A DNA stretch of 64,000 bases, taken from positions 62,001 through 126,000 of the forward strand of contig JAJRAK010000001.1 of the NCBI GenBank assembly GCA_028682895.1. The letters are read 5' to 3'. The notes under the pieces are model-generated. The model was not told the origin of the DNA. It did no database searches and saw only the letters and a list, made by a program, of their open reading frames with translations. The stretch's first letter is position 1. Every line of letters starts with the position of its first letter. Position numbers and translations under genes: made by a program. This document shows positions 39,572 through 49,675 of this stretch, one piece after another. The stretch comes from Methanomassiliicoccales archaeon (lineage in GTDB: Archaea > Thermoplasmatota > Thermoplasmata > Methanomassiliicoccales > UBA472).

Positions 39572-40618
39572 TCAGCATATGCGCGGCACGGGGTCTCCCA
39601 CCGGCGGCTCGAGTATGCGTCGTCCGCCCACCTCGGTGCGCAGCATGACGTGCTTGGTGTCCTTGCTGGCACGACCGACGATAGCCGCGTTCCGCCCGTG
39701 CTCGTCCTTCTTCAACGCCTTGAGGACCTCTTCCGCCATATCAGGCACGCAGGCGATGATGACCTTTCCTTCGTTGCCAATGGTCAGCGGGTCCAGTCCG
39801 AGCATCTCGCTAGCGTTACGTACAGCGTCCGCAATAGGGATGTCCTTCTCTGTCAGTTCGATGCCCACCTTGGACTTGGAGCTCCATTCGTTGATGGCGT
39901 TGGCGAAGCCGCCACGTGTGGCGTCCTTCATCGAGGTGATACCGCCGACCTCCAGCAGCTTTGCGATCATATGGTTCAAGGGAGCGCAGTCGCTCTGCAC
40001 CTTGCTCTCGAATCCATAACCCTCGCGGAAGGAAAGAAGTGAGATCCCATGGTCTCCCAGCGTCCCAGAGACAAGGATCGCATCACCATCCCTGACGTTA
40101 TCGTCCGTGAGCCAGCGGGAATCGACCTTGCGGTATGAGGAGGCCACTTTCAGGTTGTGGTCCATGGCCGGATGGCGCTTGCCAACGGCTGCGGCCGATA
40201 TGACCATCCTGTCGATCGCCCCCTTCTCCATGACCTTGGTATCGCCCGTGACGACCGGGACCTCGGCTATCCTGGAGCACTCGCCGATGCTCTTGGAGAC
40301 CCTTTCTAGAACATCGATCTCCAGTCCTTCCTCCAGTATCATGGACATGGAGAGGGCCAGAGGCCTTCCGCCCATGACCGCGATGTCGTTGACCGTGCCG
40401 CTCACGGCCAGGGTGCCGATGTCACCGCCCGGGAAGAATATCGGTTTGACAGTATGACCGTCGGTGGTGAAGACGATGTCATCGACCACCGCGGAATCGT
40501 CCAGCGAATCCAATGGCACCTCGCTCTTGAGCTTGGGAAAGAAAGGCGCTATCGATCTGGCGATGAGCTCCTGCATCATCTCTCCGCCGGCCCCGTGGCC
40601 CATGGTGACCCGCTTCAT
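39572..40618 (-). CDS. hypE: Hydrogenase expression/formation protein HypE
   Basis: MGHGAGGEMMQELI, DDSAVVDDIVFTTDGHTVKPIFFPGGDIGTLAVSGTVNDIAVMGG; C-terminal PRIC. Confidence 0.95.
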   Translation of the reverse strand: MKRVTMGHGAGGEMMQELIARSIAPFFPKLKSEVPLDSLDDSAVVDDIVFTTDGHTVKPIFFPGGDIGTLAVSGTVNDIAVMGGRPLALSMSMILEEGLEIDVLERVSKSIGECSRIAEVPVVTGDTKVMEKGAIDRMVISAAAVGKRHPAMDHNLKVASSYRKVDSRWLTDDNVRDGDAILVSGTLGDHGISLLSFREGYGFESKVQSDCAPLNHMIAKLLEVGGITSMKDATRGGFANAINEWSSKSKVGIELTEKDIPIADAVRNASEMLGLDPLTIGNEGKVIIACVPDMAEEVLKALKKDEHGRNAAIVGRASKDTKHVMLRTEVGGRRILEPPVGDPVPRIC

Positions 40619-40726
40619 GCGCCTCGAAAGAATGGAAGCAGATAAAAAAGGTTGCTTTTGAAGGGAAGGAAGGGCAGAATAAAATGAAAAATGGATAGGT
40701 GGCCGTCCAGGCCACGTTCTATTGGC

Positions 40727-43714
40727 CTACTCCCTCTGCTGCTTCTCCGCCTTCCTTCTCATCTTCTCCTCACGGCCCTCCCTCTGCAGCCTGCCAGGGG
40801 CCCACCAGGCCTTCTTGCCCATGACGGTCAGAGCGGCTGGCACTATGTAGGTCCTAACGATCATGGCGTCGAGCAGGACCGCGACCGACAGAGCGAACCC
40901 GAACTCCTGGAGCATGGCGTTGCTGGACAGCATCATGGCACCGAAGGCCCCGACCATTATCAGTGCCAAGGCGGTAATGATGCCACCGGTCCAGTCCACA
41001 GCGTCAACCACGGCCTCCTTCGTTTCCTTCCCTTTGTGTATCTCTTCCCGGATGCGGGTCAGGATGAACACGTTGTAATCGATACCAATGCCCATCAGGA
41101 TGACGAACAGTATGAGCGGGATGAGCCAGAGAATGGGCAGTCCGAGCAAGGAGCCGAAGACCAGATGGGTCAGGGCGAAGGCCCAGGATATGCTCATAGC
41201 TATGGAGAGCACTGCGAACGCCGGAAGCAGGATGGAGCCAAGCACGATCATCAGCACGATGAATATGCCTATGACCACCAGTATCTCGATGTTGGTGAAC
41301 TCCGAGGCCGTACTGAGGCTGGTATCGTACAGTGCAGCGGTCGTTCCGCCCACCCGTATCTCCGATCCGACCAGCTGGGATTCCTGCCCCTTCCATACCA
41401 CTATCTCATCCCTTAGGTCGTGGATGAAGTCCACGGAGTCCGCGCTCTGTGGCTGGTCGGCCAGGATCACCGTGAGCAATATGCTCTGATCGTCGTCGCC
41501 GATGCACGAGAGCATGGCGGACAGTATCTGCGCGCTCTCCTCATCGGAGAAGGAATCGAGGTTGCGATAATCGATATGCTCACCATAGGGGCGGGTAATG
41601 CCCGTGACCTTCTGCACCTCCGATTTCGCACCGATGGACGCTGTTATGTTCTCGATCGCGTCCAGATATTCGTAGTTGAATGCCGTACCATTATAGATCA
41701 CGACATCACTGGTGATCACTATTTGAGTGGGCTGGATGGAACCAGCACCGAAATCATCGGTCATGGCCTTCATACCATTGATGCTCTCTGAGTCCCCCAT
41801 CACTCCGATGAAATCGAAGCTGGTCTCAGCGGTCACGAACAGGTAGGTAGTGGGGACGGTCACCAATATGGCCGCCACCAGCACTATCTTGGCGTGGTTC
41901 ACCGAGAAGGTCGCGGCCTTGTGGAAGTAACCGTGGTTACCGGTCCTCTTCTTCTCCATGAACTTATGAACATAGTCGTCCCACCGCTTTCCGGTCGTAG
42001 GCCAGAATAACTTGTTACCCACGAGCATCAGTATGGACGGGATCAAGGTCAGGGAGACCAGTAGCGCGATGACGATGGCGCCGCTTATGATGACGCCCAT
42101 GGTCTGCACGAAGCCGAAGTCAGCTGTGGCCATGGCCAAGAAGGCGATGATCACGGTGGAGGCGCTGGTGGCAACGGACTCGCCGGCCCAGGTCAGTGCG
42201 GTCTGGACGGCCTCCTCTCTGGTCGCACCCTTTATGCGTTCCTCACGGTAGCGGGTGATGATGAAGATGGAATAGTCAGTACCCACTCCCATCAGGATGG
42301 CGAACAGCATGGTGGAGATCATGTAGTTGACATCAAGCACGGTGGACGCCAGGATGAACACCATGGCCTGGCTCACACCCACCGCGACACCCACCGCCCC
42401 CAAAGGCAGGAACTGTCCGATGACCGTGCGGAACAGATAGCCCATTAGGACCAATATCACGGTGATGGTGATCGGTTCGATCAACATCATGTCGTCCTCG
42501 GACTCGTTAGCCATGTCCTCGGATATGGCGGCCATCCCGGTGACATAGGTGGTTACGTCATAACCTGTGCTCTCCTTCGTTTCGTCGATTATCGCTCGCA
42601 CATCGCCCACCACATCCGTCATGGGCGTGTCCCCGTCCTCGGTGATGTAGTCCGCCGCCACGCTGAAGGACAAGAGCATCAGCATGGTCTGGTTGCTAGA
42701 CGAGACGAACCCGCTCAGCAGCTGGTCCGGCATCTCGACCGGGTAGCTCTGGAGTGTGCCAGTGCTGATGATCGAAGCAACGGCGATGGTGATGTTTATC
42801 TGACCGCCGAGGCTGGTATAATCCGGGCCCATATCATAGGTCTCCTGCAGGAACATCATGTTGTTGATCCCGGACATATTGGACATCATTCCAAGCGTGA
42901 AATTGTGTACCACCGACCCATTGTTGAAGGTCGCCATGTCAAAGGCATCCTGGACGTCGGACATGACCTGTTTCTCGGATTCATCCAATGGTAAGCTATC
43001 GATGAATGACGTGGCAGTGGAGTTGGCGCAATATTCACCGCGGGAGATGGGGCCCGCAAACAACGAATAATTGATGGCCGTAGCGTTCCAGGACCCGGCG
43101 AAAGCACTATAATAGCCGAAGGCCAAGGACGTCATGTTGGCGTCCATGCCGGACAGGTAGGTGCTCAGTGCTGCGCTGGTGGCCGCATAGGCGTAGGCGG
43201 TGGCGTTCGTTTCATTAGCATCTCCAGCAAAATATCCAGCCCAGTTCTGCGCATGCATGGCCGGTATCCCCCAGAACAGGAACGCGCTCTGGTTGATCTG
43301 CTCCTCGGCAGCATACATCCGAGGCCCGAGCTCGTAAATGGTCAGGAACAATATCTGGGCCGAGTAGGAGTATATCGATGCTGTGCTTTCGAGATATGGC
43401 AGGTCCGCGCTCTCCAGGTCCTGTTGGAGCTCGATGACATAATCCCGGGCATCGGCCTCGGTCATGTTATCAGATTGCAGGACGATGATGAGCGTGCTGT
43501 TCGACACGGAACCTTGGAAGTTCTCAGCGATGATCTGCGATGCGATGGTGGACTCGCTCTTATCCTCCGAGGTCATCTCGGTGTCATAGCTGACCACGTC
43601 ACCGAGGCTCATCATGGCCGGCACGCTGAACAGCAGGGCGATCACCCAAATGACAATGATGACCTTGTAATGCTTGGTGACCGCCTTGGCAAGCTTATCG
43701 AATACCATCGTCAA
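40727..43714 (-). CDS. MMPL/RND superfamily transporter
   Basis: 995 aa, two MMPL halves: GVGTDYSIFIITRYREE and GIGIDYNVFILTRIREE; about 12 TMs. Confidence 0.92.
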   Translation of the reverse strand: MTMVFDKLAKAVTKHYKVIIVIWVIALLFSVPAMMSLGDVVSYDTEMTSEDKSESTIASQIIAENFQGSVSNSTLIIVLQSDNMTEADARDYVIELQQDLESADLPYLESTASIYSYSAQILFLTIYELGPRMYAAEEQINQSAFLFWGIPAMHAQNWAGYFAGDANETNATAYAYAATSAALSTYLSGMDANMTSLAFGYYSAFAGSWNATAINYSLFAGPISRGEYCANSTATSFIDSLPLDESEKQVMSDVQDAFDMATFNNGSVVHNFTLGMMSNMSGINNMMFLQETYDMGPDYTSLGGQINITIAVASIISTGTLQSYPVEMPDQLLSGFVSSSNQTMLMLLSFSVAADYITEDGDTPMTDVVGDVRAIIDETKESTGYDVTTYVTGMAAISEDMANESEDDMMLIEPITITVILVLMGYLFRTVIGQFLPLGAVGVAVGVSQAMVFILASTVLDVNYMISTMLFAILMGVGTDYSIFIITRYREERIKGATREEAVQTALTWAGESVATSASTVIIAFLAMATADFGFVQTMGVIISGAIVIALLVSLTLIPSILMLVGNKLFWPTTGKRWDDYVHKFMEKKRTGNHGYFHKAATFSVNHAKIVLVAAILVTVPTTYLFVTAETSFDFIGVMGDSESINGMKAMTDDFGAGSIQPTQIVITSDVVIYNGTAFNYEYLDAIENITASIGAKSEVQKVTGITRPYGEHIDYRNLDSFSDEESAQILSAMLSCIGDDDQSILLTVILADQPQSADSVDFIHDLRDEIVVWKGQESQLVGSEIRVGGTTAALYDTSLSTASEFTNIEILVVIGIFIVLMIVLGSILLPAFAVLSIAMSISWAFALTHLVFGSLLGLPILWLIPLILFVILMGIGIDYNVFILTRIREEIHKGKETKEAVVDAVDWTGGIITALALIMVGAFGAMMLSSNAMLQEFGFALSVAVLLDAMIVRTYIVPAALTVMGKKAWWAPGRLQREGREEKMRRKAEKQQRE

Positions 43715-43918
43715 CCCTCTTTATCGATGGGATAGTTGGCGGCATCTGGCATATATATAGCTTTCTTGCGGTCAACATTTTTTTCTGGCATTTTTATCAC
43801 GATCTATCCAAGTCTAGTTTGGATCAGTACGAGGTCAGGTCCTTCCAATGCGTTGTTGATCATGAACGGATGATGAACAATAATCTTATCAAGTACCGTC
43901 ATTTTACCTCTATCTGCG

Positions 43919-43996
43919 GGGCTCGTAGGGTAGCCTGGATTATCCTTTTGGCCTTCGAAGCCGACGACTGGGGTTCAAATCCCCACGGGCCCGCCA
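43919..43996 (+). tRNA. tRNA-Arg (anticodon TCG), CCA encoded
   Basis: Acceptor GGGCTCG/CGGGCCC (one GU), anticodon arm TTGGC-CTTCGAA-GCCGA, T arm TGGGG-TTCAAAT-CCCCA, then G-CCA. Confidence 0.93.
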
Positions 43997-44085
43997 TCTT
44001 GTTCTTGCTCCATTTGAGGAATTCGACAACAATTCCAAGGGCGCTCCGATATCGATGAACGATGGAACACAATTTACAGACATAT

Positions 44086-44110
44086 TTTCTTTCTATTTTT
44101 TAGAAAGAAA
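44086..44110. repeat. Perfect 10-bp inverted repeat TTTCTTTCTA-TTTTT-TAGAAAGAAA
   Basis: Read directly; 76 bp upstream of the surface protein start at 44186. Confidence 0.85.
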
Positions 44111-44185
44111 CCAAATGATACTTATTATAGGATAAATCTCCAATCATTTGCTTCCAGGTCACTGGGGGGAAGTGGGGAATGGAAC

Positions 44186-46489
44186 ATGATGATGTCCAAA
44201 ACATTAGCTTTAGCTATGGCATTATCAATGCTCATTATCGGTCTTGTACCGATATGCACCGATGCATCGAGCATTGATTCAGATAGGTATATTGAAAAAA
44301 CAATCGACGATCGGATAGATATCAATGGGACCGCGGATTTCCATGCGCAAGCGGACCATAAGAACTGGGCCGGAACAGGCACTAAAGCGAATCCGTACAT
44401 CATCTCCGGTCTCGTCATAGAATGTGACGCCAATCAGACGGCGATCAATATCATGAACACTGATGCATACTTCTCGATAAGAGACTGTTCGATGACCGCG
44501 ATATCCCAAGACAACATCGACAAAGGCTCATCCTCCTCGGGTGTGGAGCTGGTTAACGTCACCAATGGAAGGTTAAGCGATCTTGCCATCAACGGTTTCG
44601 TTTACGGCATCACAATATTTTCCTGCGGCAACATCATCGTGGACAACTCCTCGATGTCCGATGCAGCGTACAACGGTCTCGAGGCCCGGTACTCGAACGA
44701 TATCGTGTTCGAGAACAATTCCGTTACTAGATGCGATGCGGGCGGGGTCGACGCCAATAACTGCGACGGACTATTGATCCAAGGCAACAACGTCTCCTTC
44801 AACTCCAATTATGGGTTCAACCTCTGGATGTCGATCACCGACTCTCTTATAAGATGGAACCTGGCTTCACGAAATGGATGGTACAGCGGGCATGCTGCGC
44901 TGTTCATTGCTGGAACAGGTAACACCATCTACGGAAACATCTTGGTGTCTCCTGGCGGTCCCAACTCGATGCCGGCAGAGTACGGGTCCGGGGCGGATAA
45001 CAAATGGAACTCATCCAATGGCGTTGGCAACTTCTACGGAAAGAACTACAACCTCTGGCCTGGAAAATACACCAGTTTCCTTGGTGATCCGATTTGCTCC
45101 ACACTGGACGAGAATGGAGATGGTATATCAGACGTTTCTTATAAACCGAAAAATGGTGGCAGCAGTTACGAAGGGGAGAACGAGGTCGATCATTATCCTT
45201 TGATAAGCCCGACCTCTGCCCCCCGAAACCTCAGCGCTACGGTCGATTCCAACCAAATAACTTTGAGCTGGGACGACCCCTTCTATATGACCGGTTGCAT
45301 CGATCATTACATGATCGTTCGGAACGACGGTGTCTCCACGACTAGGATCAATGTTACCGGGGCCTCCTACATCGATACCATCGGTAACGTCGATGAATGG
45401 ACCTCGATCTCCTATTCGGTCGTCTGGGCCAGCAAGTTCATGACCAGCGGTCCCAGCAACATAGCGGTCGGGCAAAACCCGGACTGCCCCTCGGTGTCCA
45501 TCATCTCCGAGCTCGGCATCAAGGTACAGGCAGTGAACGACGTCATCACCTATTCTAACAGCACCGTTGACCCGCAGGACGTTCTTGTGCAGTGGAGCGG
45601 ATTCGATTCGGACTCGACAACAATGGTATACCAGGTGAGGATGGACGATGGCGACTGGGTAGATAAGGGACAGGCGACCAATCATACCTTCACCAACCTA
45701 TCGCAGGGTAACCACACGGTCACCGTCAAGGCCACGGATAACGACAACAATCTGGCAGAGTGCTCAAAGACGTTCGTAGTCCGCAAGCACGTTCAGATGT
45801 CCGTCTCCTGTTTCCCGGTCGTTGATGGGGACAACTATGACCTGATGCTGAAAGGCAAGGCTTGGGACCTCGTCACCGGGGATGCCATTCCTGCCCTTGA
45901 TATCAGCATCGCATATAGTATCGAGAGGGGGCAGTCTTGGAACTTCCAAGCGGTCTCCACCGGGACCGATGGAAGCTTCCAGGTCACCATAGACCTTGAC
46001 CTGAAGGCCATAATGGCCATCATGCTCTCGACATGCTTGGTAGACCAGTACTCGGACTCGTGCTATTACTACGAGAACGTGACCTATGCTGCTCTGACCT
46101 TGGAGGGCAGGGACGGGGTCTTCCTGACCAAGTCCACGTCGACCATCTCTGACTTCCTGTTCTCCTCCAACATGCTGAAGTTCAATGTGACCGGTGAGAA
46201 CGGCACGTCCGGGTCGACCAGCATATATATCCCCAAGGCCGAGATGAGCGAAGTGGAAGGCATCGAGGTCCTTCTAGACGGGGCCGAGAGCACTTATTCG
46301 ATCGAAAGCACCGAGGATTACTGGATACTGACCGTGAACTATTCGCACAGCATGCACCAGATCACTGTGAACATGGAGCCCACTGCTGCACTAGGTGATT
46401 CCAGCACCGTTCTGATGATGGTCCTGGTGATCGTCATCGCCGCGGTTGTGATCGGAATCGTGCTGATAAGACGGAGGAGGAAGGCCTGA
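44186..46489 (+). CDS. NosD-like beta-helix surface protein with FnIII/Ig-like domains and C-terminal TM + RRRRK
   Basis: Signal peptide; GNIIVDNSSMSDAAYNGLEARYSNDIVFENNSV repeats; SAPRNLSATVDSNQITLSWDDP; MVLVIVIAAVVIGIVLIRRRRKA. Confidence 0.88.
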   Translation: MMMSKTLALAMALSMLIIGLVPICTDASSIDSDRYIEKTIDDRIDINGTADFHAQADHKNWAGTGTKANPYIISGLVIECDANQTAINIMNTDAYFSIRDCSMTAISQDNIDKGSSSSGVELVNVTNGRLSDLAINGFVYGITIFSCGNIIVDNSSMSDAAYNGLEARYSNDIVFENNSVTRCDAGGVDANNCDGLLIQGNNVSFNSNYGFNLWMSITDSLIRWNLASRNGWYSGHAALFIAGTGNTIYGNILVSPGGPNSMPAEYGSGADNKWNSSNGVGNFYGKNYNLWPGKYTSFLGDPICSTLDENGDGISDVSYKPKNGGSSYEGENEVDHYPLISPTSAPRNLSATVDSNQITLSWDDPFYMTGCIDHYMIVRNDGVSTTRINVTGASYIDTIGNVDEWTSISYSVVWASKFMTSGPSNIAVGQNPDCPSVSIISELGIKVQAVNDVITYSNSTVDPQDVLVQWSGFDSDSTTMVYQVRMDDGDWVDKGQATNHTFTNLSQGNHTVTVKATDNDNNLAECSKTFVVRKHVQMSVSCFPVVDGDNYDLMLKGKAWDLVTGDAIPALDISIAYSIERGQSWNFQAVSTGTDGSFQVTIDLDLKAIMAIMLSTCLVDQYSDSCYYYENVTYAALTLEGRDGVFLTKSTSTISDFLFSSNMLKFNVTGENGTSGSTSIYIPKAEMSEVEGIEVLLDGAESTYSIESTEDYWILTVNYSHSMHQITVNMEPTAALGDSSTVLMMVLVIVIAAVVIGIVLIRRRRKA

Positions 46490-46734
46490 GAACGCACAAC
46501 CGGCATCCTTCCTGCCCTTGCTCCAGCGTTGCCCGGCAAGGGTCCATTCTTTTCTTTTTATTTTCATGATCATCGACCTCAAAGTGGTCGATTCACGACC
46601 GTTCAACGAAACGAAGCGAAGGACCGGGTCGGGCAGGGACGCCGCATCGAGGTGCCTTCATGCCTACGATGATGTCTCTACATCAGCGCCACGTAACAAA
46701 AGGGTCATTAGCGCCTATGACATGATGTGGTCCT

Positions 46735-47007
46735 ATGGACCCCGAGACCATGCTGGGCCTGTTGGCCGGTTTCCTGACCACCGTAGGCTACATTCCTCAG
46801 ATCATAAGGGCGCTGAAGACCCATAGCATGGACGACTTCTCGTTATCTATGCCGCTCCTGCTGATGATCGGCATGGGCCTCTGGCTCGTCTATGGCATCA
46901 TGCTGAACGACCTTCCACTGATCATATGGAACATGGTGGCCATGGCCTTCAACGCGGGGCTGGTGCTGTTGAAGCTCATCTACTCCAAGCCCAAGCCGTC
47001 CCCGTGA
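46735..47007 (+). CDS. SemiSWEET / PQ-loop family small transporter
   Basis: GLLAGFLTTVGYIPQIIRALKTHSMDDFSLSMPLLLMIGMGLWLVYGI. Confidence 0.88.
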   Translation: MDPETMLGLLAGFLTTVGYIPQIIRALKTHSMDDFSLSMPLLLMIGMGLWLVYGIMLNDLPLIIWNMVAMAFNAGLVLLKLIYSKPKPSP

Positions 47008-47014
47008 TCGCCGT

Positions 47015-47731
47015 TCATTTGTTCGGGAACGAGAACGGGCACACGGCGATGCATCTTCCGCAGGCCATCTCCGGCTTGCTCCCGTCGCCGATCAATCTTT
47101 TCTCATAGTCCCCGCATTTGGCCCAATCGATGACATCGTCCCTGGACGCTGGGTGATGCTTGAAGCCAGCTCCTTTCAGCACCTTCATGGCGCACTTGTC
47201 TATGCAGGCGGTGCAATCGCCGCACTTGTTGTCGATGAGCGTCGCTCCCTCCCTCATCGGCATGTCAGTGAGCACGGCTCCCATGCGCTGACGCGGACCA
47301 CATCTCTCGGTGATGAACAGTCCGTTCTTCCCTATCCATCCCAATCCCGCCTGGGCGGCGATGGCCTTCTGGGAGATCGCACCGAGGAGGCGCTCAGGGT
47401 CGACCCGCTGCGCAGGGTCGATGAAACGGGCCTTGTACCCGGCCTCGGTCAGCATGGCGACGATCTTCTCACCGGCGGCCTTCAGCTTCTTATTGCACAT
47501 CTTATAGGCCTCTCTCATCTCGGTGCTTGGTTTGTTCATTGATGCTCTGACAGCGGCCTCTGGTATCTCCACGGCGAAGGTGATGGCCGATGGGAATTGG
47601 AGGACGGTATCGTCCCCGGTCTGGATCCCCTTCAACGGTGCAAGGTCGGCGAACCCGACAAGGAAGGAGCCTTCGTTCATTGCGGTCTCCATTATCCTGT
47701 TATACATGACCTCGATCGGATCAGATATCAT
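47015..47731 (-). CDS. 4Fe-4S protein (QueG-like reductase family)
   Basis: CGDCTACIDKCAMKVLKGAGFKHHPASRDDVIDW, CGRCIAVCPFSFP; likely start MISDPIEVMYNRI inside ORF 47015..47809. Confidence 0.8.
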   Translation of the reverse strand: MISDPIEVMYNRIMETAMNEGSFLVGFADLAPLKGIQTGDDTVLQFPSAITFAVEIPEAAVRASMNKPSTEMREAYKMCNKKLKAAGEKIVAMLTEAGYKARFIDPAQRVDPERLLGAISQKAIAAQAGLGWIGKNGLFITERCGPRQRMGAVLTDMPMREGATLIDNKCGDCTACIDKCAMKVLKGAGFKHHPASRDDVIDWAKCGDYEKRLIGDGSKPEMACGRCIAVCPFSFPNK

Positions 47732-47778
47732 GCTTATTCGATTGCTCCGCCCATGATTAATAGGTTGTCCCGGACACC

Positions 47779-48492
47779 CTACCGTTCGCCAGGGAAAGAG
47801 AACGGGCATGTGGAGATGCAGTTACCGCATACTTTCGGATGGCGATCATCCAATAACTTGTCCTCGTTCTCACCGCACTTGACCCAATCTATCACTAGGT
47901 CGCGTGAACCCGGATGGTGCTGGAACCTTGCACCTTTCAACGCCTTCATCGGGCAATTATCGATGCAGATCGTGCATTCGCCGCACTTGCTGTCGATGAG
48001 AGGCGCATTCTTCAGCACGGGCATGTCCGTGAGCACGGCGCCCAACCGTTGCCGGGCACCATTGATGTCTGTCATGAACAACCCGTTCCGTCCGATCCAT
48101 CCCAATCCCGCCTGGGCGGCTATGGCCTTCTGGGATATCGGGCCGATGAGATGCTTCTGGTCCACATTCTGGGTCCGGTTGACGAAGCGGGCATTGTACC
48201 CGGCCTCGGTCAGCATGGCGACGATCTTGTCACCGATGGCGAGCACCCTCTCATTGTTCGCTAAGTATCCCCTATGCAATTTGGCACTGGGGCCGGTCCT
48301 GCTCATCGGGATGGTGTCTTTCGGTATCTCCACAGCATAACTGACGGCTGAAGGGAACTCGAACACCGTAGGGTCCCCGATCTGGATCCCTTTGAGGTGT
48401 GAGAGGTCAGCGAACCCGACAAGGCCGGAACATTCTCTGGACGCGACCTCCTCGATCCTTGTCTGGAGCATCTCCAAAGGGGTTGGGGCCAT
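47779..48492 (-). CDS. 4Fe-4S protein, tandem paralogue of 47015..47731
   Basis: CGECTICIDNCPMKALKGARFQHHPGSRDLVIDWVKCGENEDKLL, CGNCISTCPFSFPGE. Confidence 0.8.
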   Translation of the reverse strand: MAPTPLEMLQTRIEEVASRECSGLVGFADLSHLKGIQIGDPTVFEFPSAVSYAVEIPKDTIPMSRTGPSAKLHRGYLANNERVLAIGDKIVAMLTEAGYNARFVNRTQNVDQKHLIGPISQKAIAAQAGLGWIGRNGLFMTDINGARQRLGAVLTDMPVLKNAPLIDSKCGECTICIDNCPMKALKGARFQHHPGSRDLVIDWVKCGENEDKLLDDRHPKVCGNCISTCPFSFPGER

Positions 48493-48549
48493 ACTGGTCC
48501 TATCGCTGCATGGTCGATTAATATATTTTCATCGGTCCTAAAGAAAACA

Positions 48550-48912
48550 TCAGGGTATGGACGTTCGACCGAGCTCGGTGAGGCTGTACACACGCCAGTT
48601 CTTGCTCTGACGCCAGACGATCATCTTCGCCCTCTCCAATATGCTAAGATGATATGACAGCTTGGAGTCACTCAGGCCGGTGGCATCCTTCAGGACACAG
48701 GGGCACAGATCGCTGCGCTTCAAAAAGAAAAGTATGGAGAGCCGCACTGGGTCCGAAAGTGCTTGATGCCTTTCGGCCAATGCTCTCATTGCCATATCGT
48801 CCGGAAGGTCAGCCCTCAGTCCGGTCATCCCTCCGATACCGGTCAGTCCGGCGGCCACCTCTGGGGGTAAGGTCACGCACTTCTCCCCGACCCGGTCATT
48901 TTCCGATGCCAT
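48550..48912 (-). CDS. ArsR-family winged-helix transcription regulator
   Basis: ALSDPVRLSILFFLKRSDLCPCVLKDATGLSDSKLSYHLSILERAKMI. Confidence 0.85.
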   Translation of the reverse strand: MASENDRVGEKCVTLPPEVAAGLTGIGGMTGLRADLPDDMAMRALAERHQALSDPVRLSILFFLKRSDLCPCVLKDATGLSDSKLSYHLSILERAKMIVWRQSKNWRVYSLTELGRTSIP

Positions 48913-48975
48913 GCTGCAACGTCCTCAAAGGAGGAACAATCATCGGAAATTATTAGTTTATGTTCAGGTCCAACG

Positions 48976-49653
48976 TCATTCCAGAAGCAATAGTCCGATG
49001 GAGACGAGGTCGAACCGCATCACCTTCCCGTACTGCATGTCCTTGCAGGGCACGGTGCGTAGTTCCCACCCCACCTTCCTGGCCGTGGCGAACACGTCCA
49101 TCCCGGCCGCCTCCATGCTGGGGCGGACCAGGTCCATATGCCTGCACCTCCGTCGCACGCTTTCGTCCACTATGCCGATCTCCTCCTCGGCCACGCAATG
49201 TTCGCAATAGATGCATGGGTACGCGCCGAAGGCGAACGCCTTGTAATGACCGTCGTAGAACGCGGTCTTCTCCAGCATATGGACGGTCCGGTTCACCCAG
49301 AGTATGAGGTCCTTGTACCAGGGGTGAAAGTCCTCCGGCACGTCCTCCGGTCGGACGTTCTCATGCCCAGGCACGCCGTCGAAACGGAGCAATAGGGCGT
49401 GATCGTACTCGGCCAGCATCCGTCTGGTCTCCTCCGGGCTGGGGGCGTACGGCGGACAGGAGAGATGCTTGGCGTACCCTTTGCATCCATAGCGGCACTT
49501 GAACCTGACCCAATCGGACACCACGACATCGTGTGAGCTGATGGGCGCAGCGAAGGCGCCTTGCTCATCGGCCATGTGCACCAGCTTGATGATCTCCTCG
49601 GACGGTCGGTCCGTCAGCATCACCGATGATACATTCGGGCATCGGCGTATCAA
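48976..49653 (-). CDS. DUF2284 family predicted metal-binding protein
   Basis: WVRFKCRYGCKGYAKHLSCPPYAPSPEETRRML, YPCIYCEHCVAEE. Confidence 0.82.
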   Translation of the reverse strand: MIRRCPNVSSVMLTDRPSEEIIKLVHMADEQGAFAAPISSHDVVVSDWVRFKCRYGCKGYAKHLSCPPYAPSPEETRRMLAEYDHALLLRFDGVPGHENVRPEDVPEDFHPWYKDLILWVNRTVHMLEKTAFYDGHYKAFAFGAYPCIYCEHCVAEEEIGIVDESVRRRCRHMDLVRPSMEAAGMDVFATARKVGWELRTVPCKDMQYGKVMRFDLVSIGLLLLE

Positions 49654-49675
49654 CCCTGCGGTCCCTTGGGCCGTT

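Noticed and set aside
46660-46735. Box C/D sRNA (atgatgt ... catcag)
   Set aside because: Boxes deviate from RUGAUGA/CUGA consensus and no terminal stem was found
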